A stretch of DNA of 64,000 nt from Streptomyces sp. DI166 (GTDB lineage Bacteria; Actinomycetota; Actinomycetes; Streptomycetales; Streptomycetaceae), in the NCBI RefSeq assembly GCF_900091315.1, contig NZ_FLSP01000028.1, positions 23,204-87,203 on the forward strand, written 5' to 3'. This document shows, piece after piece, positions 26,658-35,027 of the stretch (positions within the stretch are counted from its first letter, which is position 1; each line of letters begins with the position of its first letter). The notes beneath the pieces are model-generated. The model saw nothing but the letters and a program-made list of their open reading frames with translations. It was not told the DNA's origin and did not search any database. Position numbers and translations under genes: made by a program.

Positions 26658-27419
26658 GTGGACGCCGATGAACGAAGGCGCGGGATTCTGGAGACGGCAC
26701 GCCGTTCTGGATCCGTGGATGTCGGAGAACTCGCAGCCGACCTCAAGGTCTCCCGGGAGACCGTGCGACGCGATCTCAACCTGCTGGAACGGCACGGGCT
26801 GGTCCGCCGCACCCATGGCGGGGCCCACCCCGTGGAGAGCGCCGGCTTCGAGACCACGCTCGCCTTCCGCACCACCATGCACGTCCCCGAGAAGGCGAGG
26901 ATCGCCGCGGCGGCGGCCCAGCTGCTGGGCGACGCCGAGACGGTCTTCATCGACGAGGGCTACACCCCGCAGCTCATCGCCGCCGCGCTCCCCCGCGACC
27001 GGCCGCTGACCGTCGTCACCTCCTCGCTGGCCACCGCGGGTGCCCTGGCGTCCTCGGAGAACATCTCCGTGGTGCTGCTCGGCGGCCGGGTGCGGGGCGG
27101 CACGCTGGCCACGGTCGACCACTGGGCGACCCGTATGCTGTCCGGCTTCGTCATCGACCTGGCGTACGTCGGAGCGAACGGCATCTCCCGCGAGTACGGG
27201 CTCACCACCCCCGACCCCGCGGTCAGCGAGGTCAAGACCCAGGTGCTCAAGGCCGCCAGGCGCCGGGTCTTCTCCGGAGTCCACACCAAGTTCGGTGTGG
27301 CGAGCTTCTGCCGGTTCGCCGAGGTCACCCAGTTCGAGGCGATCGTCACCGACACCGGGCTGCCCGCCTCCGAAGCACACCGCTACTCCCTGCTCGGCCC
27401 CGAGGTCATCCGGGCCTAG
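26658..27419 (+). CDS. DeoR/GlpR family transcriptional regulator
   Basis: A 253-residue sugar-phosphate-responsive repressor. The N-terminal helix-turn-helix is at about residues 18-45 (VDVGELAADLKVSRETVRRDL), followed by the family hinge RRTHGGAHPV and a DeoR C-terminal sensor domain (VTSSLATAGALA, LLGGRVRGGT, AYVGANGISREYGLTTPD). GTG 26658 is fixed by GGAGG at 26646-26650. It heads the operon for a sugar or polyol ABC transporter and a dehydrogenase and probably represses it, with a phosphorylated sugar as inducer. Confidence 0.9.
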   Translation: MDADERRRGILETARRSGSVDVGELAADLKVSRETVRRDLNLLERHGLVRRTHGGAHPVESAGFETTLAFRTTMHVPEKARIAAAAAQLLGDAETVFIDEGYTPQLIAAALPRDRPLTVVTSSLATAGALASSENISVVLLGGRVRGGTLATVDHWATRMLSGFVIDLAYVGANGISREYGLTTPDPAVSEVKTQVLKAARRRVFSGVHTKFGVASFCRFAEVTQFEAIVTDTGLPASEAHRYSLLGPEVIRA

Positions 27420-27502
27420 CCGCAGTCAACTCCCCGATTTCCGCACCCCCGCAGGTCAGGGGGTCTGGTTCCGCACGCCCGAAACATCCCCTGGAGTCAG
27501 TC

Positions 27503-28858
27503 ATGCGCACTCGAAGAATGATCCACGTCGCCGTCACCGCCGCGGCAGCGGGCTCCCTGCTCGTCGCCTGCAGCGGCGCGGGCGGCTCCTCGGCCTCCGG
27601 TGGGGACGGCGAGTCCATCAATGTGCTCATGGTCGGCAACCCGCAGATGGAGGACATCGCCAAGCTGACGAAGGACCACTTCACCAAGGACACCGGCATC
27701 GAGGTGAAGTTCACGATCCTTCCCGAGAACGAACTGCGCGACAAGGTCACCCAGGACGTCGCCACCCAGGCCGGCCAGTACGACGTCGCCACCATCGGCG
27801 CCTACGAGGTACCGATCTGGAACAAGAACGGCTGGCTGCACGAGCTGAGCTCCTACGCCGACAAGGACGCCAAGTTCGACAAGGCCGACCTGCTCAAGCC
27901 GATGGTCACCTCGCTGTCCGGCTCCGACGGCAAGCTCTACGCCCTGCCGTTCTACGGCGAGTCGTCGATGCTCATGTACAACAAGGAGGTCATGGAGGCC
28001 AAGGGCATCAAGGTGCCCGAGCGGCCGACCTGGCAGCAGATCGCCGACATCGCGGCCAAGGTGGACCGCGCCGAGCCCGGCATGCGCGGCATCTGCCTGC
28101 GCGGCCTGGCGGGTTGGGGCGAACTCGGCGCCTCGCTGACCACCGTCGTCAACACCTTCGGCGGCACCTGGTTCACCAAGGACTGGAAGGCGCAGGTCGA
28201 CAGCCCGGAGTTCAAGAAGGCCACCAACTTCTACGTCGACCTGGTGCGCAAGCACGGCGAGGCGGGCGCGGCCCAGGCCGGCTTCACCGAGTGCCTGAAC
28301 GCCATGAGCCAGAAGAAGGTCGCCATGTGGTACGACGCGACCAGCGCCGCCGGTTCGCTGGAGGACCCCAGCTCCAGCAAGATCGCCGGCAAGGTCGGCT
28401 ACGCGTACGCGCCGACCGTGGAGACGCAGAGCAGCGGCTGGCTGTGGAGCTGGGCGTGGGCCATGCCCAAGACCACGAAGAAGGCCGACGCCGCCTCGAA
28501 GTTCATGCTGTGGGCCTCCAGCAAGGAGTACGAGAAGCTGGTCGGCGAGAAGCTCGGCTGGTCGCGGGTCCCGGCCGGCAAGCGGGCCAGCACGTACGCG
28601 CTGCCGGAGTACAAGAAGGCCGCCGCGTCGTTCGGTGAGATCACCCTGAGGTCCATCGAGCAGGCCGACCCGGCCAACCCCGGTGTGCAGCCGCGCCCGA
28701 CGGTGGGCGTGCAGTACGTGGCCATCCCCGAGTTCCAGGACCTGGGCACCAAGGTGACCCAGGAGATCTCCGCCGCCATCGCCGGAAAGACCAGCGTGGA
28801 CAAGGCACTTGAGGACGGCCAGAAGCTCGCCGAGGACGTCGCCAAGAACTACCAGTAA
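27503..28858 (+). CDS. Sugar/polyol ABC transporter substrate-binding lipoprotein
   Basis: A 451-residue extracellular solute-binding protein. The signal peptide ends in lipobox LLVAC with Cys23 as the lipid-anchored residue, followed by a Gly/Ser linker. The body is a family 1 binding protein (INVLMVGNPQMEDIAKL, ALPFYGESSMLMYNKE, AMSQKKVAMWYD). The pattern and neighbours resemble sorbitol/mannitol (SmoE-type) binding proteins. It lies 83 bases after the DeoR gene, with GGAG before the ATG. A long stem-loop separates it from the permease genes, which would allow higher levels of the binding protein than of the permeases. Confidence 0.92.
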   Translation: MRTRRMIHVAVTAAAAGSLLVACSGAGGSSASGGDGESINVLMVGNPQMEDIAKLTKDHFTKDTGIEVKFTILPENELRDKVTQDVATQAGQYDVATIGAYEVPIWNKNGWLHELSSYADKDAKFDKADLLKPMVTSLSGSDGKLYALPFYGESSMLMYNKEVMEAKGIKVPERPTWQQIADIAAKVDRAEPGMRGICLRGLAGWGELGASLTTVVNTFGGTWFTKDWKAQVDSPEFKKATNFYVDLVRKHGEAGAAQAGFTECLNAMSQKKVAMWYDATSAAGSLEDPSSSKIAGKVGYAYAPTVETQSSGWLWSWAWAMPKTTKKADAASKFMLWASSKEYEKLVGEKLGWSRVPAGKRASTYALPEYKKAAASFGEITLRSIEQADPANPGVQPRPTVGVQYVAIPEFQDLGTKVTQEISAAIAGKTSVDKALEDGQKLAEDVAKNYQ

Positions 28859-28868
28859 CCCCCGTGCC

Positions 28869-28901
28869 GCCCGGCCGGGAGACCTCCTCCCCCGGCCGGG
28901 C
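28869..28901 (+). terminator. Intercistronic stem-loop (attenuator or mRNA stabiliser)
   Basis: GCCCGGCCGGG (28869-28879) and CCCGGCCGGGC (28891-28901) are perfect 11-bp arms around an 11-base loop, followed by CCCTTT, between the binding-protein gene and the first permease gene. In ABC operons such structures often cause partial termination or protect the upstream mRNA. Confidence 0.6.
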
Positions 28902-28942
28902 CCCTTTCCCACTCCCGCCGACCATCGGCAGAGGAACCTCCC

Positions 28943-29902
28943 ATGACCACGCTCACCGCCCCGCCCAGGACGGCACCACCGCCCAGCCGTCAGCGCACCA
29001 AGCAAAGCTCCGGCAAGTGGCGCCGCCGTATCCCACTGCTGCCGGCGCTCGTGTTCACGATCGTCGTCACCCAGCTGCCCTTCGTGGCCACCATCGTCAT
29101 CTCCACGTTCCAGTGGAACGTCCTCAAGCCGGGCGAGCGCCACTTCGTCGGCCTGGACAACTTCACCTTCGTCTTCACCGACGAGCGGCTGCGCACGGCG
29201 GTCCTGAACACCATCGTGCTCACCGCGTCGGTGGTCGTCATCAGCGTGGTGCTCGGACTGGCCCTGGCGATGCTGCTCGACCGCAAGTTCGTCGGCCGGG
29301 GCCTGGCCCGGACCCTGCTCATCGCCCCCTTCCTGGTGATGCCGGTGGCGGCGGCGCTGCTGTGGAAGCACGCCATCTACAACCCCGACTACGGTCTGCT
29401 CAACGGCACCCTCAACGCCGTCTACCGCCTCTTCGGCGCGGAGAACGGGCCGACCATCGACTGGGTGTCGACGTACCCCATGCCCGCGGTCGTGATCTCG
29501 CTGGTGTGGCAGTGGACGCCGTTCATGATGCTGATCCTGCTGGCCGGTCTGCAGGCGCAGCCCGGTGACGTGCTGGAGGCGGCCCGGATGGACGGGGCGT
29601 CGCCGATGCAGACCTTCCGCTTCGTCACGCTGCCGCATCTGCGCCAGTACATCGAACTGGGCATCCTGCTCGGCACGATCTACGTCGTGCAGACCTTCGA
29701 CGCGGTCTACACGATCACCCAGGGCGGCCCCGGATCACAGACCACCAACCTGCCCTACGAGATCTACCTGACCATGTTCCGCAAGTTCGAGTACGGCCAG
29801 GCCGCCGCGGCCGGTGTGGTCGTCGTGCTCGGTTCCATCGTGATCGCGACCTTCGCACTGCGCACCATCGCGTCGCTGTTCCGTGAGGAGGTGTCCCGAT
29901 GA
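28943..29902 (+). CDS. Sugar ABC transporter permease (MalF-like)
   Basis: A 319-residue inner-membrane permease with six predicted membrane segments, the first after a basic N-terminus (QSSGKWRRRIPLLPAL). The EAA loop that docks the ATPase is present (EAARMDGASPMQTFRFVTLP). It is the MalF/UgpA-like half of the transporter, and its stop overlaps the start of the second permease gene by four bases. The operon holds no ATP-binding subunit, which implies use of the shared MsiK-type ATPase known for Streptomyces sugar importers. Confidence 0.93.
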   Translation: MTTLTAPPRTAPPPSRQRTKQSSGKWRRRIPLLPALVFTIVVTQLPFVATIVISTFQWNVLKPGERHFVGLDNFTFVFTDERLRTAVLNTIVLTASVVVISVVLGLALAMLLDRKFVGRGLARTLLIAPFLVMPVAAALLWKHAIYNPDYGLLNGTLNAVYRLFGAENGPTIDWVSTYPMPAVVISLVWQWTPFMMLILLAGLQAQPGDVLEAARMDGASPMQTFRFVTLPHLRQYIELGILLGTIYVVQTFDAVYTITQGGPGSQTTNLPYEIYLTMFRKFEYGQAAAAGVVVVLGSIVIATFALRTIASLFREEVSR

Positions 29903-30711
29903 CCGCGCGCCTGTCCCCCTTCTGGACGTTCATCGCCTGGCTGGCGACGCTGGCGTTCTTCGCCCCGGTGGCGTGGATGGTGCTCACCTCCTTCCACCAG
30001 GAGGCGGACGCGGCGACCAACCCGCCGAGCCTGTTCGCCCCCGTCACCCTCGACCAGTACAAGCTGCTGTTCGAACGCGACATCACCCCGTTCCTTCTCA
30101 ACTCGGCCATGGCCAGCGTCATTTCGACGGTCCTGGTGCTCGCGCTCGCGGTGCCAGCGGCCTACGCGCTGTCCATCAAGCCGGTCAAGAAGTGGACCGA
30201 CGTGATGTTCTTCTTCCTGTCCACCAAGTTCCTGCCCGCGATCGCGGCGCTGCTGCCGGTGTACCTGATCGTCAAGGACGCCGGGATGCTGGACAACGTG
30301 TGGACGCTGGTCATCCTCTACACGGCGATGAATCTGCCGATCGCGGTGTGGATGATGCGCTCGTTCCTCGCCGAGGTGCCCAAGGAGATCCTGGAGGCCG
30401 CCGAGGTCGACGGCGCCAACCTGCTGACGGTGCTGTGGCGGGTGGTCGCGCCGGTCGCCATGCCGGGGCTGGCGGCGACCTCGCTGATCTGCTTCATCTT
30501 CAGCTGGAACGAGTTCATGTTCGCCGTGAACCTCACCGCGACCAACGCCTCGACCGCGCCGGTGTTCCTGGTCGGTTTCATCACCAGCGAGGGTCTCTTC
30601 CTCGCCCGGTTGTGCGCCGCCGCCACGTTGGTCTCCCTGCCGGTGCTCATCGCCGGTTTCGCCGCCCAGGACAAGCTGGTCCGGGGCCTGTCCCTAGGAG
30701 CAGTCAAGTGA
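29899..30711 (+). CDS. Sugar ABC transporter permease (MalG-like)
   Basis: A 270-residue permease with six membrane segments and the EAA loop EAAEVDGANLLTVLWRVVAP. It overlaps the upstream permease gene by four bases (ATGA) and the downstream dehydrogenase gene by four (GTGA), indicating tight translational coupling. It pairs with the MalF-like subunit to form the channel, probably for a sugar alcohol, judged from the dehydrogenase in the same operon. Confidence 0.93.
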   Translation: MTARLSPFWTFIAWLATLAFFAPVAWMVLTSFHQEADAATNPPSLFAPVTLDQYKLLFERDITPFLLNSAMASVISTVLVLALAVPAAYALSIKPVKKWTDVMFFFLSTKFLPAIAALLPVYLIVKDAGMLDNVWTLVILYTAMNLPIAVWMMRSFLAEVPKEILEAAEVDGANLLTVLWRVVAPVAMPGLAATSLICFIFSWNEFMFAVNLTATNASTAPVFLVGFITSEGLFLARLCAAATLVSLPVLIAGFAAQDKLVRGLSLGAVK

Positions 30712-31697
30712 AGGCCGCTGTCATCGAAGCCCCCGGCAAGGTCACCGTCACCACGGTGCCCGACCCCACTCCCGGACCGCGCGAGGTCGTGGTCGACGTG
30801 GCGGCCTGCGGACTGTGCGGAACCGATCTGCACATCCTCCAGGGCGAGTTCGCGCCCACCCTGCCGGTCGTGCCGGGCCACGAGTTCGCCGGGGTGGTGG
30901 TCGGTCTCGGCTCCGAGGTCACCGAACTGGCCATCGGCGACCGGGTCGCGGTGGACCCCTCGCTGTACTGCAACGAGTGCCGCTACTGCCGGGTGGGCCG
31001 CAACAACCTGTGCGACCGGTGGCAGGCGATCGGCGTCACCGTCTCGGGCGGCGCGGCGGAGTACGCCCTCGCCCCGGTCGCCAACTGCGTACGCCTGCCC
31101 GACCACGTCGACGTCCAGGACGCGGCGCTGATCGAGCCGCTGTCCTGCGCGGTGCGCGGCTACGACGTGCTCAACAGCCGGCTCGCCTCGAAGGTGCTGA
31201 TCTACGGCAGCGGCACGATGGGCCTGATGATGCTGGAGCTGGCCAAGCGCACCGGCGCCGCCTCGGTGGAGGTCGTGGACGTCAACCCGGAGCGGCTGGC
31301 CACGGCGGAGAAGCTGGGCTGCAGCCGAACGGCCCTGTCCGCCGACGAGTTGGGCCGCCCGGAGGGCTGGGACGTGGTCGTCGACGCGACCGGCAACGCC
31401 GCCGCCATCCAGGACGGCCTGGAGCGGGTCGCCAAGGCGGGCACGTTCCTGCAGTTCGGGGTCTCCGACTACGCGACCACGGCGACCATTTCGCCGTACC
31501 GCATCTACAACCAGGAGATCACCATCACCGGTTCCATGGCGGTGCTGCACAGCTACGAGCGGGCGGCGGACCTGTTCGCCACGGGTGTGCTGGATCCGCA
31601 GGTGTTCATCAGCCACCGGATGCCGCTGGCGGAGTACCCGCAGGCGCTGGAGCAGTTCGCGGCGGGCCAGGGTCGCAAGATCGTCGTGCTTCCCTGA
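30708..31697 (+). CDS. Zinc-dependent medium-chain dehydrogenase (polyol/sorbitol dehydrogenase-like)
   Basis: A 329-residue MDR-family dehydrogenase, starting at GTG 30708 inside the permease stop (GTGA), with TAGGAG upstream. Catalytic zinc ligands are in CGLCGTDLHI and GHEFAG; the structural zinc cysteines are in CNECRYCRVGRNNLC; the NAD(P) fold has GSGTMGLMMLEL followed by VVDVNPERL, whose Asp favours NAD. The operon with a polyol-type ABC transporter suggests oxidation of the imported sugar alcohol to a ketose. The exact polyol is not determinable. A strong terminator follows immediately. Confidence 0.9.
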   Translation: MKAAVIEAPGKVTVTTVPDPTPGPREVVVDVAACGLCGTDLHILQGEFAPTLPVVPGHEFAGVVVGLGSEVTELAIGDRVAVDPSLYCNECRYCRVGRNNLCDRWQAIGVTVSGGAAEYALAPVANCVRLPDHVDVQDAALIEPLSCAVRGYDVLNSRLASKVLIYGSGTMGLMMLELAKRTGAASVEVVDVNPERLATAEKLGCSRTALSADELGRPEGWDVVVDATGNAAAIQDGLERVAKAGTFLQFGVSDYATTATISPYRIYNQEITITGSMAVLHSYERAADLFATGVLDPQVFISHRMPLAEYPQALEQFAAGQGRKIVVLP

Positions 31698-31707
31698 ATC
31701 AGCACGA

Positions 31708-31744
31708 AGAAAGAGGGGGTGCCCCGGGGCACCCCCTCTTTTTT
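31708..31744. terminator. Strong bidirectional terminator with T tracts
   Basis: AAGAGGGGGTGCCCC (31711-31725) and GGGGCACCCCCTCTT (31726-31740) form a perfect 30-base palindrome with flanking A and T runs, the clearest intrinsic terminator in the window. It lies between the convergent dehydrogenase (31697) and GbsR-like (31749) genes. Confidence 0.95.
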
Positions 31745-31748
31745 CGCG

Positions 31749-32267
31749 TCAGTTCCCGGAGGCCCGGTGCTCCTGCCAGTCGACGACGATCTGTTCCAGC
31801 TTGGGCATCACGAAGAGACCGAAGTCCCGCATGTCCATCAGCCGGGCGCGGCCGCCGGTGTTGGACTCGGAGAGGAGTTCGATGTCCTCCATGGAGCCCT
31901 TGGCGAACTCCCGCAGCCACAGGCTGCGGATGGCGAAGACGTCGGGCCAGGGGTCCTCACGGACCCGGTAGAGGTCCCGGCGCGAGCCCGGCTGGTTCTC
32001 CCGGCTGATGAGGCCGATCCGCACCAGGCTCTGCAGCGCCGTGGACACGGTGCCGGAGCTGATGGAAAGAAACTGGCCGATCTCGGCGGCCGTCAACGCG
32101 CCGTTCGGGGACACCAGTAGAGCGGCGAAGACGCGGGCGCTCATCCGGGGAAGCCCCGTCTCGGCGAACCGGCCCGCCAGCCGTTCCACCGCGCGGGCCT
32201 CACCGTCGGTCGCCCACTGGGGGTCGGCGGACGCCTCGCTCGCTGATTCTGCACTGCCTGTGGACAC
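31749..32267 (-). CDS. GbsR/MarR family transcriptional regulator
   Basis: A 172-residue winged-helix regulator (ARVFAALLVSPNGALTAAEIGQFLSISSGTVSTALQSLV at about 45-83) with a C-terminal helical part, as in GbsR/MarR proteins. GTG 32267 is chosen because AAGGAGG lies just upstream; the frame is open to 32498, but that part overlaps the divergent ABC gene. It is divergent from an ABC exporter operon and likely controls it. Members often sit beside such exporters in Streptomyces. Confidence 0.88.
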   Translation of the reverse strand: MSTGSAESASEASADPQWATDGEARAVERLAGRFAETGLPRMSARVFAALLVSPNGALTAAEIGQFLSISSGTVSTALQSLVRIGLISRENQPGSRRDLYRVREDPWPDVFAIRSLWLREFAKGSMEDIELLSESNTGGRARLMDMRDFGLFVMPKLEQIVVDWQEHRASGN

Positions 32268-32324
32268 GTGTAGGGCACCTCCTTCACACACCCTAACCAG
32301 CCACCCGGCATTCTTCCAGTTCTC

Positions 32325-32358
32325 GCAAATTTCGAAATATTCAAGTAGCGTTAAAATC
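32325..32358. promoter_or_regulatory. AT-rich operator/promoter candidate between regulator and ABC exporter
   Basis: This gap is strikingly AT-rich for the window. It contains the perfect palindrome ATTTCGAAAT (32329-32338) and AAATATTC and TTAAAAT just before the ATG at 32359. No Shine-Dalgarno sequence precedes that ATG, so the ABC mRNA may be leaderless or nearly so. The palindrome is a candidate site for the GbsR-like regulator. All of this is inference from sequence. Confidence 0.5.
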
Positions 32359-33288
32359 ATGACGCCTCCGATCTCACTCTCCTCACTGGTCAAGACGTTC
32401 GGCCCCGTCCGGGCCCTCGACGGGCTCGACCTCACCGTGGAGGCCGGGGAGGTGCATGGATTCCTCGGGCCCAACGGCGCGGGGAAGACGACCGCCATCC
32501 GTGTTCTGCTGGGACTGCTGCGCTACGACAGCGGCAAGGTCTCCCTGCTCGGCGGCGATCCCTGGGCGGACGCCGTCGAACTGCACAAGCGGCTCGCCTA
32601 CGTCCCCGGCGATGTCACCCTCTGGCCGACCCTCTCGGGCGGCGAAGTCATCGACCTGCTGGGCCGGTTACGCGGCGGCGCCAGCAGGAAACGCCGGGAC
32701 GAACTGATCGAGCGGTTCGAACTCGACCCGAAGAAGAAGGGCCGCGCCTACTCCAAGGGCAACCGGCAGAAGGTGGCGCTGGTGGCGGCGCTCGCCTCCG
32801 ACGTGGAACTGCTCATCCTGGACGAGCCCACCTCGGGACTGGACCCCCTGATGGAGTCCGTCTTCCAGGACTGCGTCGACGAGGAGCGCGACCGGGGCCG
32901 CACCGTCCTGCTCTCCAGCCACATCCTGTCCGAGGTGGAGAGGCTGTGCGACCGGGTGAGCATCATCCGCAACGGCCGTACGGTGGAGTCCGGGACCCTC
33001 ACCGAGCTGCGCCATCTCACCCGCACCTCGATCCGCGCCGAGGTCACCGAGTCCGTCGACGGGCTGTCCCGCCTGCCCGGCGTGCACGACGTGCGGATCG
33101 GCGGCGCCGACAAACACACGGTCACCTTCGACGTCGACACCGGCGACCTCAACACCGCCGTCCAGCACCTGACGACGCTCGGACTGCGCAGCCTGGTCAG
33201 CCAACCGCCCACCCTCGAAGACCTGTTCATGCGGCACTACACCACCGCCCAGGACGAGGAAGGCGACCGGGCGGAGGCCTCGCGGTGA
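32359..33288 (+). CDS. ABC exporter ATP-binding protein
   Basis: A 309-residue ATPase of the DrrA/CcmA-like exporter class. Walker A GPNGAGKTT is at residues 37-45, Walker B is LLILDEPTSGLDP, and the H-loop is in LLSSHILSEVE. The signature region reads YSKGNRQK instead of the usual LSGGQ, a substitution seen in this exporter subgroup. A C-terminal extension (about 225-309) follows the fold. ATG 32359 is the first sensible start; the upstream open frame is antisense to the regulator. It overlaps the permease gene in GTGA. The substrate is not known; drug or polyketide export is possible given the neighbouring PKS cluster. Confidence 0.92.
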   Translation: MTPPISLSSLVKTFGPVRALDGLDLTVEAGEVHGFLGPNGAGKTTAIRVLLGLLRYDSGKVSLLGGDPWADAVELHKRLAYVPGDVTLWPTLSGGEVIDLLGRLRGGASRKRRDELIERFELDPKKKGRAYSKGNRQKVALVAALASDVELLILDEPTSGLDPLMESVFQDCVDEERDRGRTVLLSSHILSEVERLCDRVSIIRNGRTVESGTLTELRHLTRTSIRAEVTESVDGLSRLPGVHDVRIGGADKHTVTFDVDTGDLNTAVQHLTTLGLRSLVSQPPTLEDLFMRHYTTAQDEEGDRAEASR

Positions 33289-34892
33289 AGGACTACGCCG
33301 GCACCTGGACGCTGCTGCGGCTCGCCCTGCGCCTGGACCGGGTCCGCGCCACCGCCTGGATCCTGGGCATCGTGCTGTTCACCACGGCGTCCGCCCAGAG
33401 CAACAACGACCTGTACAGCACCGCGGAGGAGCGCGAGAAGCTCGCCGAGACCGTCGAGACCAACCCGGCGATGCTCGCCCTCGGCGGACGCGCCTTCGAC
33501 CTGACCACCACCGGCGGGATCAACGCCTACGAGCTGGTCGCCTTCGTGGCCACGTTCATCGGCCTGATGAGCATCCTCATGACGGTCCGGCACACCCGCG
33601 CCGAGGAGGAGAGCGGCCGCGCCGAACTCGCCGGATCCGCGGTCCTCGGCCGCAAGGCATGGCTGGCCAGTGCCCTGCTGCTGGTCACCGGGATGAACCT
33701 GGTCATCGCCCTGCTGCTCGGACTCGGCCTGCGGAACACCGACCTGCCCGCGGCCGGCTCCTGGGCCTTCGCGCTCGGCTGCGCCGGTGTCGGCGTCTTC
33801 TTCGCCGTCGTCGCCGGTGTCACCGCCCAGCTCACCGACCACGCCCGCACCGCCAACGGCCTCGCCTGCGCCGTGCTGGGCCTCGCCTATCTGCTGCGCG
33901 CCACCGGCGACGCGGCCAGCGCCACCGACGACGGCCCGTCCTGGCTGACCTGGCTCTCCCCCATCGGCTGGGCCCAGATGATGCGCCCCTACACCGACGA
34001 GGACTGGTGGGTGGGCCTGCTGTTCGTCGGCGCCGTCGCCGTCCTCGTCGCGGCCGTCGGCGTGCTGATCGGCCGTCGGGACCTGGGCGCCGGTGTACTG
34101 CCGCCCCGCCTGGGCCCCGTGGAGGCCGCCCCGGCGCTGCGCTCCCCGCTCGCGCTGGCCTGGCGGCTGCAGCGGGGCTCGATGCTCGGCTGGGCGCTCG
34201 GCTTCGTGGTCATCGGCGCCGCGTTCGGCGGGGTCGCGGACGGCATGGTCGACGTGGCCAAGGACAATCCCGACATCGACGAACTCCTGCGCGACCTCGG
34301 CGGCAGCGGCAGCATCGTGGACGTCTTCCTGGCCACCATCACCTCCCTGATCGCCGTCGTCGTCGGCGCCTACGCCGTCCAGTCGGCGCTGCGCCTGTCC
34401 GGCGAGGAGTCCGCCCACCGCACCGACCCGGTCCTGTCCACGTCCGTCAACCGGATCGGCTGGGCGGGCAGTCACCTCACCGTCGCCGCCCTCGGCTCGG
34501 TGGTGATGCTCACCTCGGCCGGACTCGCGGCGGGCCTCGCCCACGGCCTCAACAGCGGTGACGTCGCCGGTGAGGTGCCCCGCGTGCTGGGCGCCGCGCT
34601 GGCCCAGGTACCGGCCGTATGGACGCTGATCGGGCTGTGCGCGCTGCTCTTCGGGCTGCTGCCCCGCTACACGGCCGTCGCCTGGGTCGCCCTGGCCCTC
34701 GCCCTGGTCGTCGGACAGTTCGGGGAGGTCCTCAAGCTCGACCGGGCGATCATCAACCTGTCCCCCTTCACCCATGTCCCCGACCTGCCGTCGGCGGACT
34801 TCCGGGCCACACCGCTGCTGCTGCTCGTGCTGCTCGCCGCGGCGCTCGCCGCGGCCGGACTGAGCGGCTTCAGGCGACGCGACATCGCCTGA
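33285..34892 (+). CDS. ABC exporter permease
   Basis: A 535-residue membrane protein with about twelve membrane segments in two halves (repeats near TAWILGIVLF and SMLGWALGFVV), which would form the whole channel of an ABC-2 exporter with the ATPase encoded just upstream. GTG 33285 overlaps the ATPase stop (GTGA). Large single-chain permeases of this type accompany TetR- or GbsR-regulated pumps in Streptomyces and often give drug resistance. Its position next to the PKS cluster is suggestive, but strand and terminators separate the two transcripts. Confidence 0.9.
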   Translation: MKDYAGTWTLLRLALRLDRVRATAWILGIVLFTTASAQSNNDLYSTAEEREKLAETVETNPAMLALGGRAFDLTTTGGINAYELVAFVATFIGLMSILMTVRHTRAEEESGRAELAGSAVLGRKAWLASALLLVTGMNLVIALLLGLGLRNTDLPAAGSWAFALGCAGVGVFFAVVAGVTAQLTDHARTANGLACAVLGLAYLLRATGDAASATDDGPSWLTWLSPIGWAQMMRPYTDEDWWVGLLFVGAVAVLVAAVGVLIGRRDLGAGVLPPRLGPVEAAPALRSPLALAWRLQRGSMLGWALGFVVIGAAFGGVADGMVDVAKDNPDIDELLRDLGGSGSIVDVFLATITSLIAVVVGAYAVQSALRLSGEESAHRTDPVLSTSVNRIGWAGSHLTVAALGSVVMLTSAGLAAGLAHGLNSGDVAGEVPRVLGAALAQVPAVWTLIGLCALLFGLLPRYTAVAWVALALALVVGQFGEVLKLDRAIINLSPFTHVPDLPSADFRATPLLLLVLLAAALAAAGLSGFRRRDIA

Positions 34893-34970
34893 CCCCCGGA
34901 CGCCGCCCGCGCGGACACCGCCGGGCGGCCCCGCCGCTGCGACCCACATCCCCCGGGGCCGCGACGGCAT

Positions 34971-35013
34971 CGGGGCCACCACGCGGGCTCCCCCGTCCCG
35001 TGTGGTGGCCCCG
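34971..35013. terminator. Long stem-loop between exporter and SDR genes
   Basis: CGGGGCCACCACGCGGG (34971-34987) pairs with CCCGTGTGGTGGCCCCG (34997-35013): 17 pairs with one G-T, and a 9-base loop. It sits between convergent stops at 34892 and 35028 and would end both the exporter and the PKS transcripts. Confidence 0.85.
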
Positions 35014-35027
35014 CTCATGTCCTCGCC

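Noticed and set aside
27445..27464. ACCCCC/GGGGGT hairpin between the DeoR and binding-protein genes
   Set aside because: Six pairs only; such short hairpins arise often by chance at this GC content.
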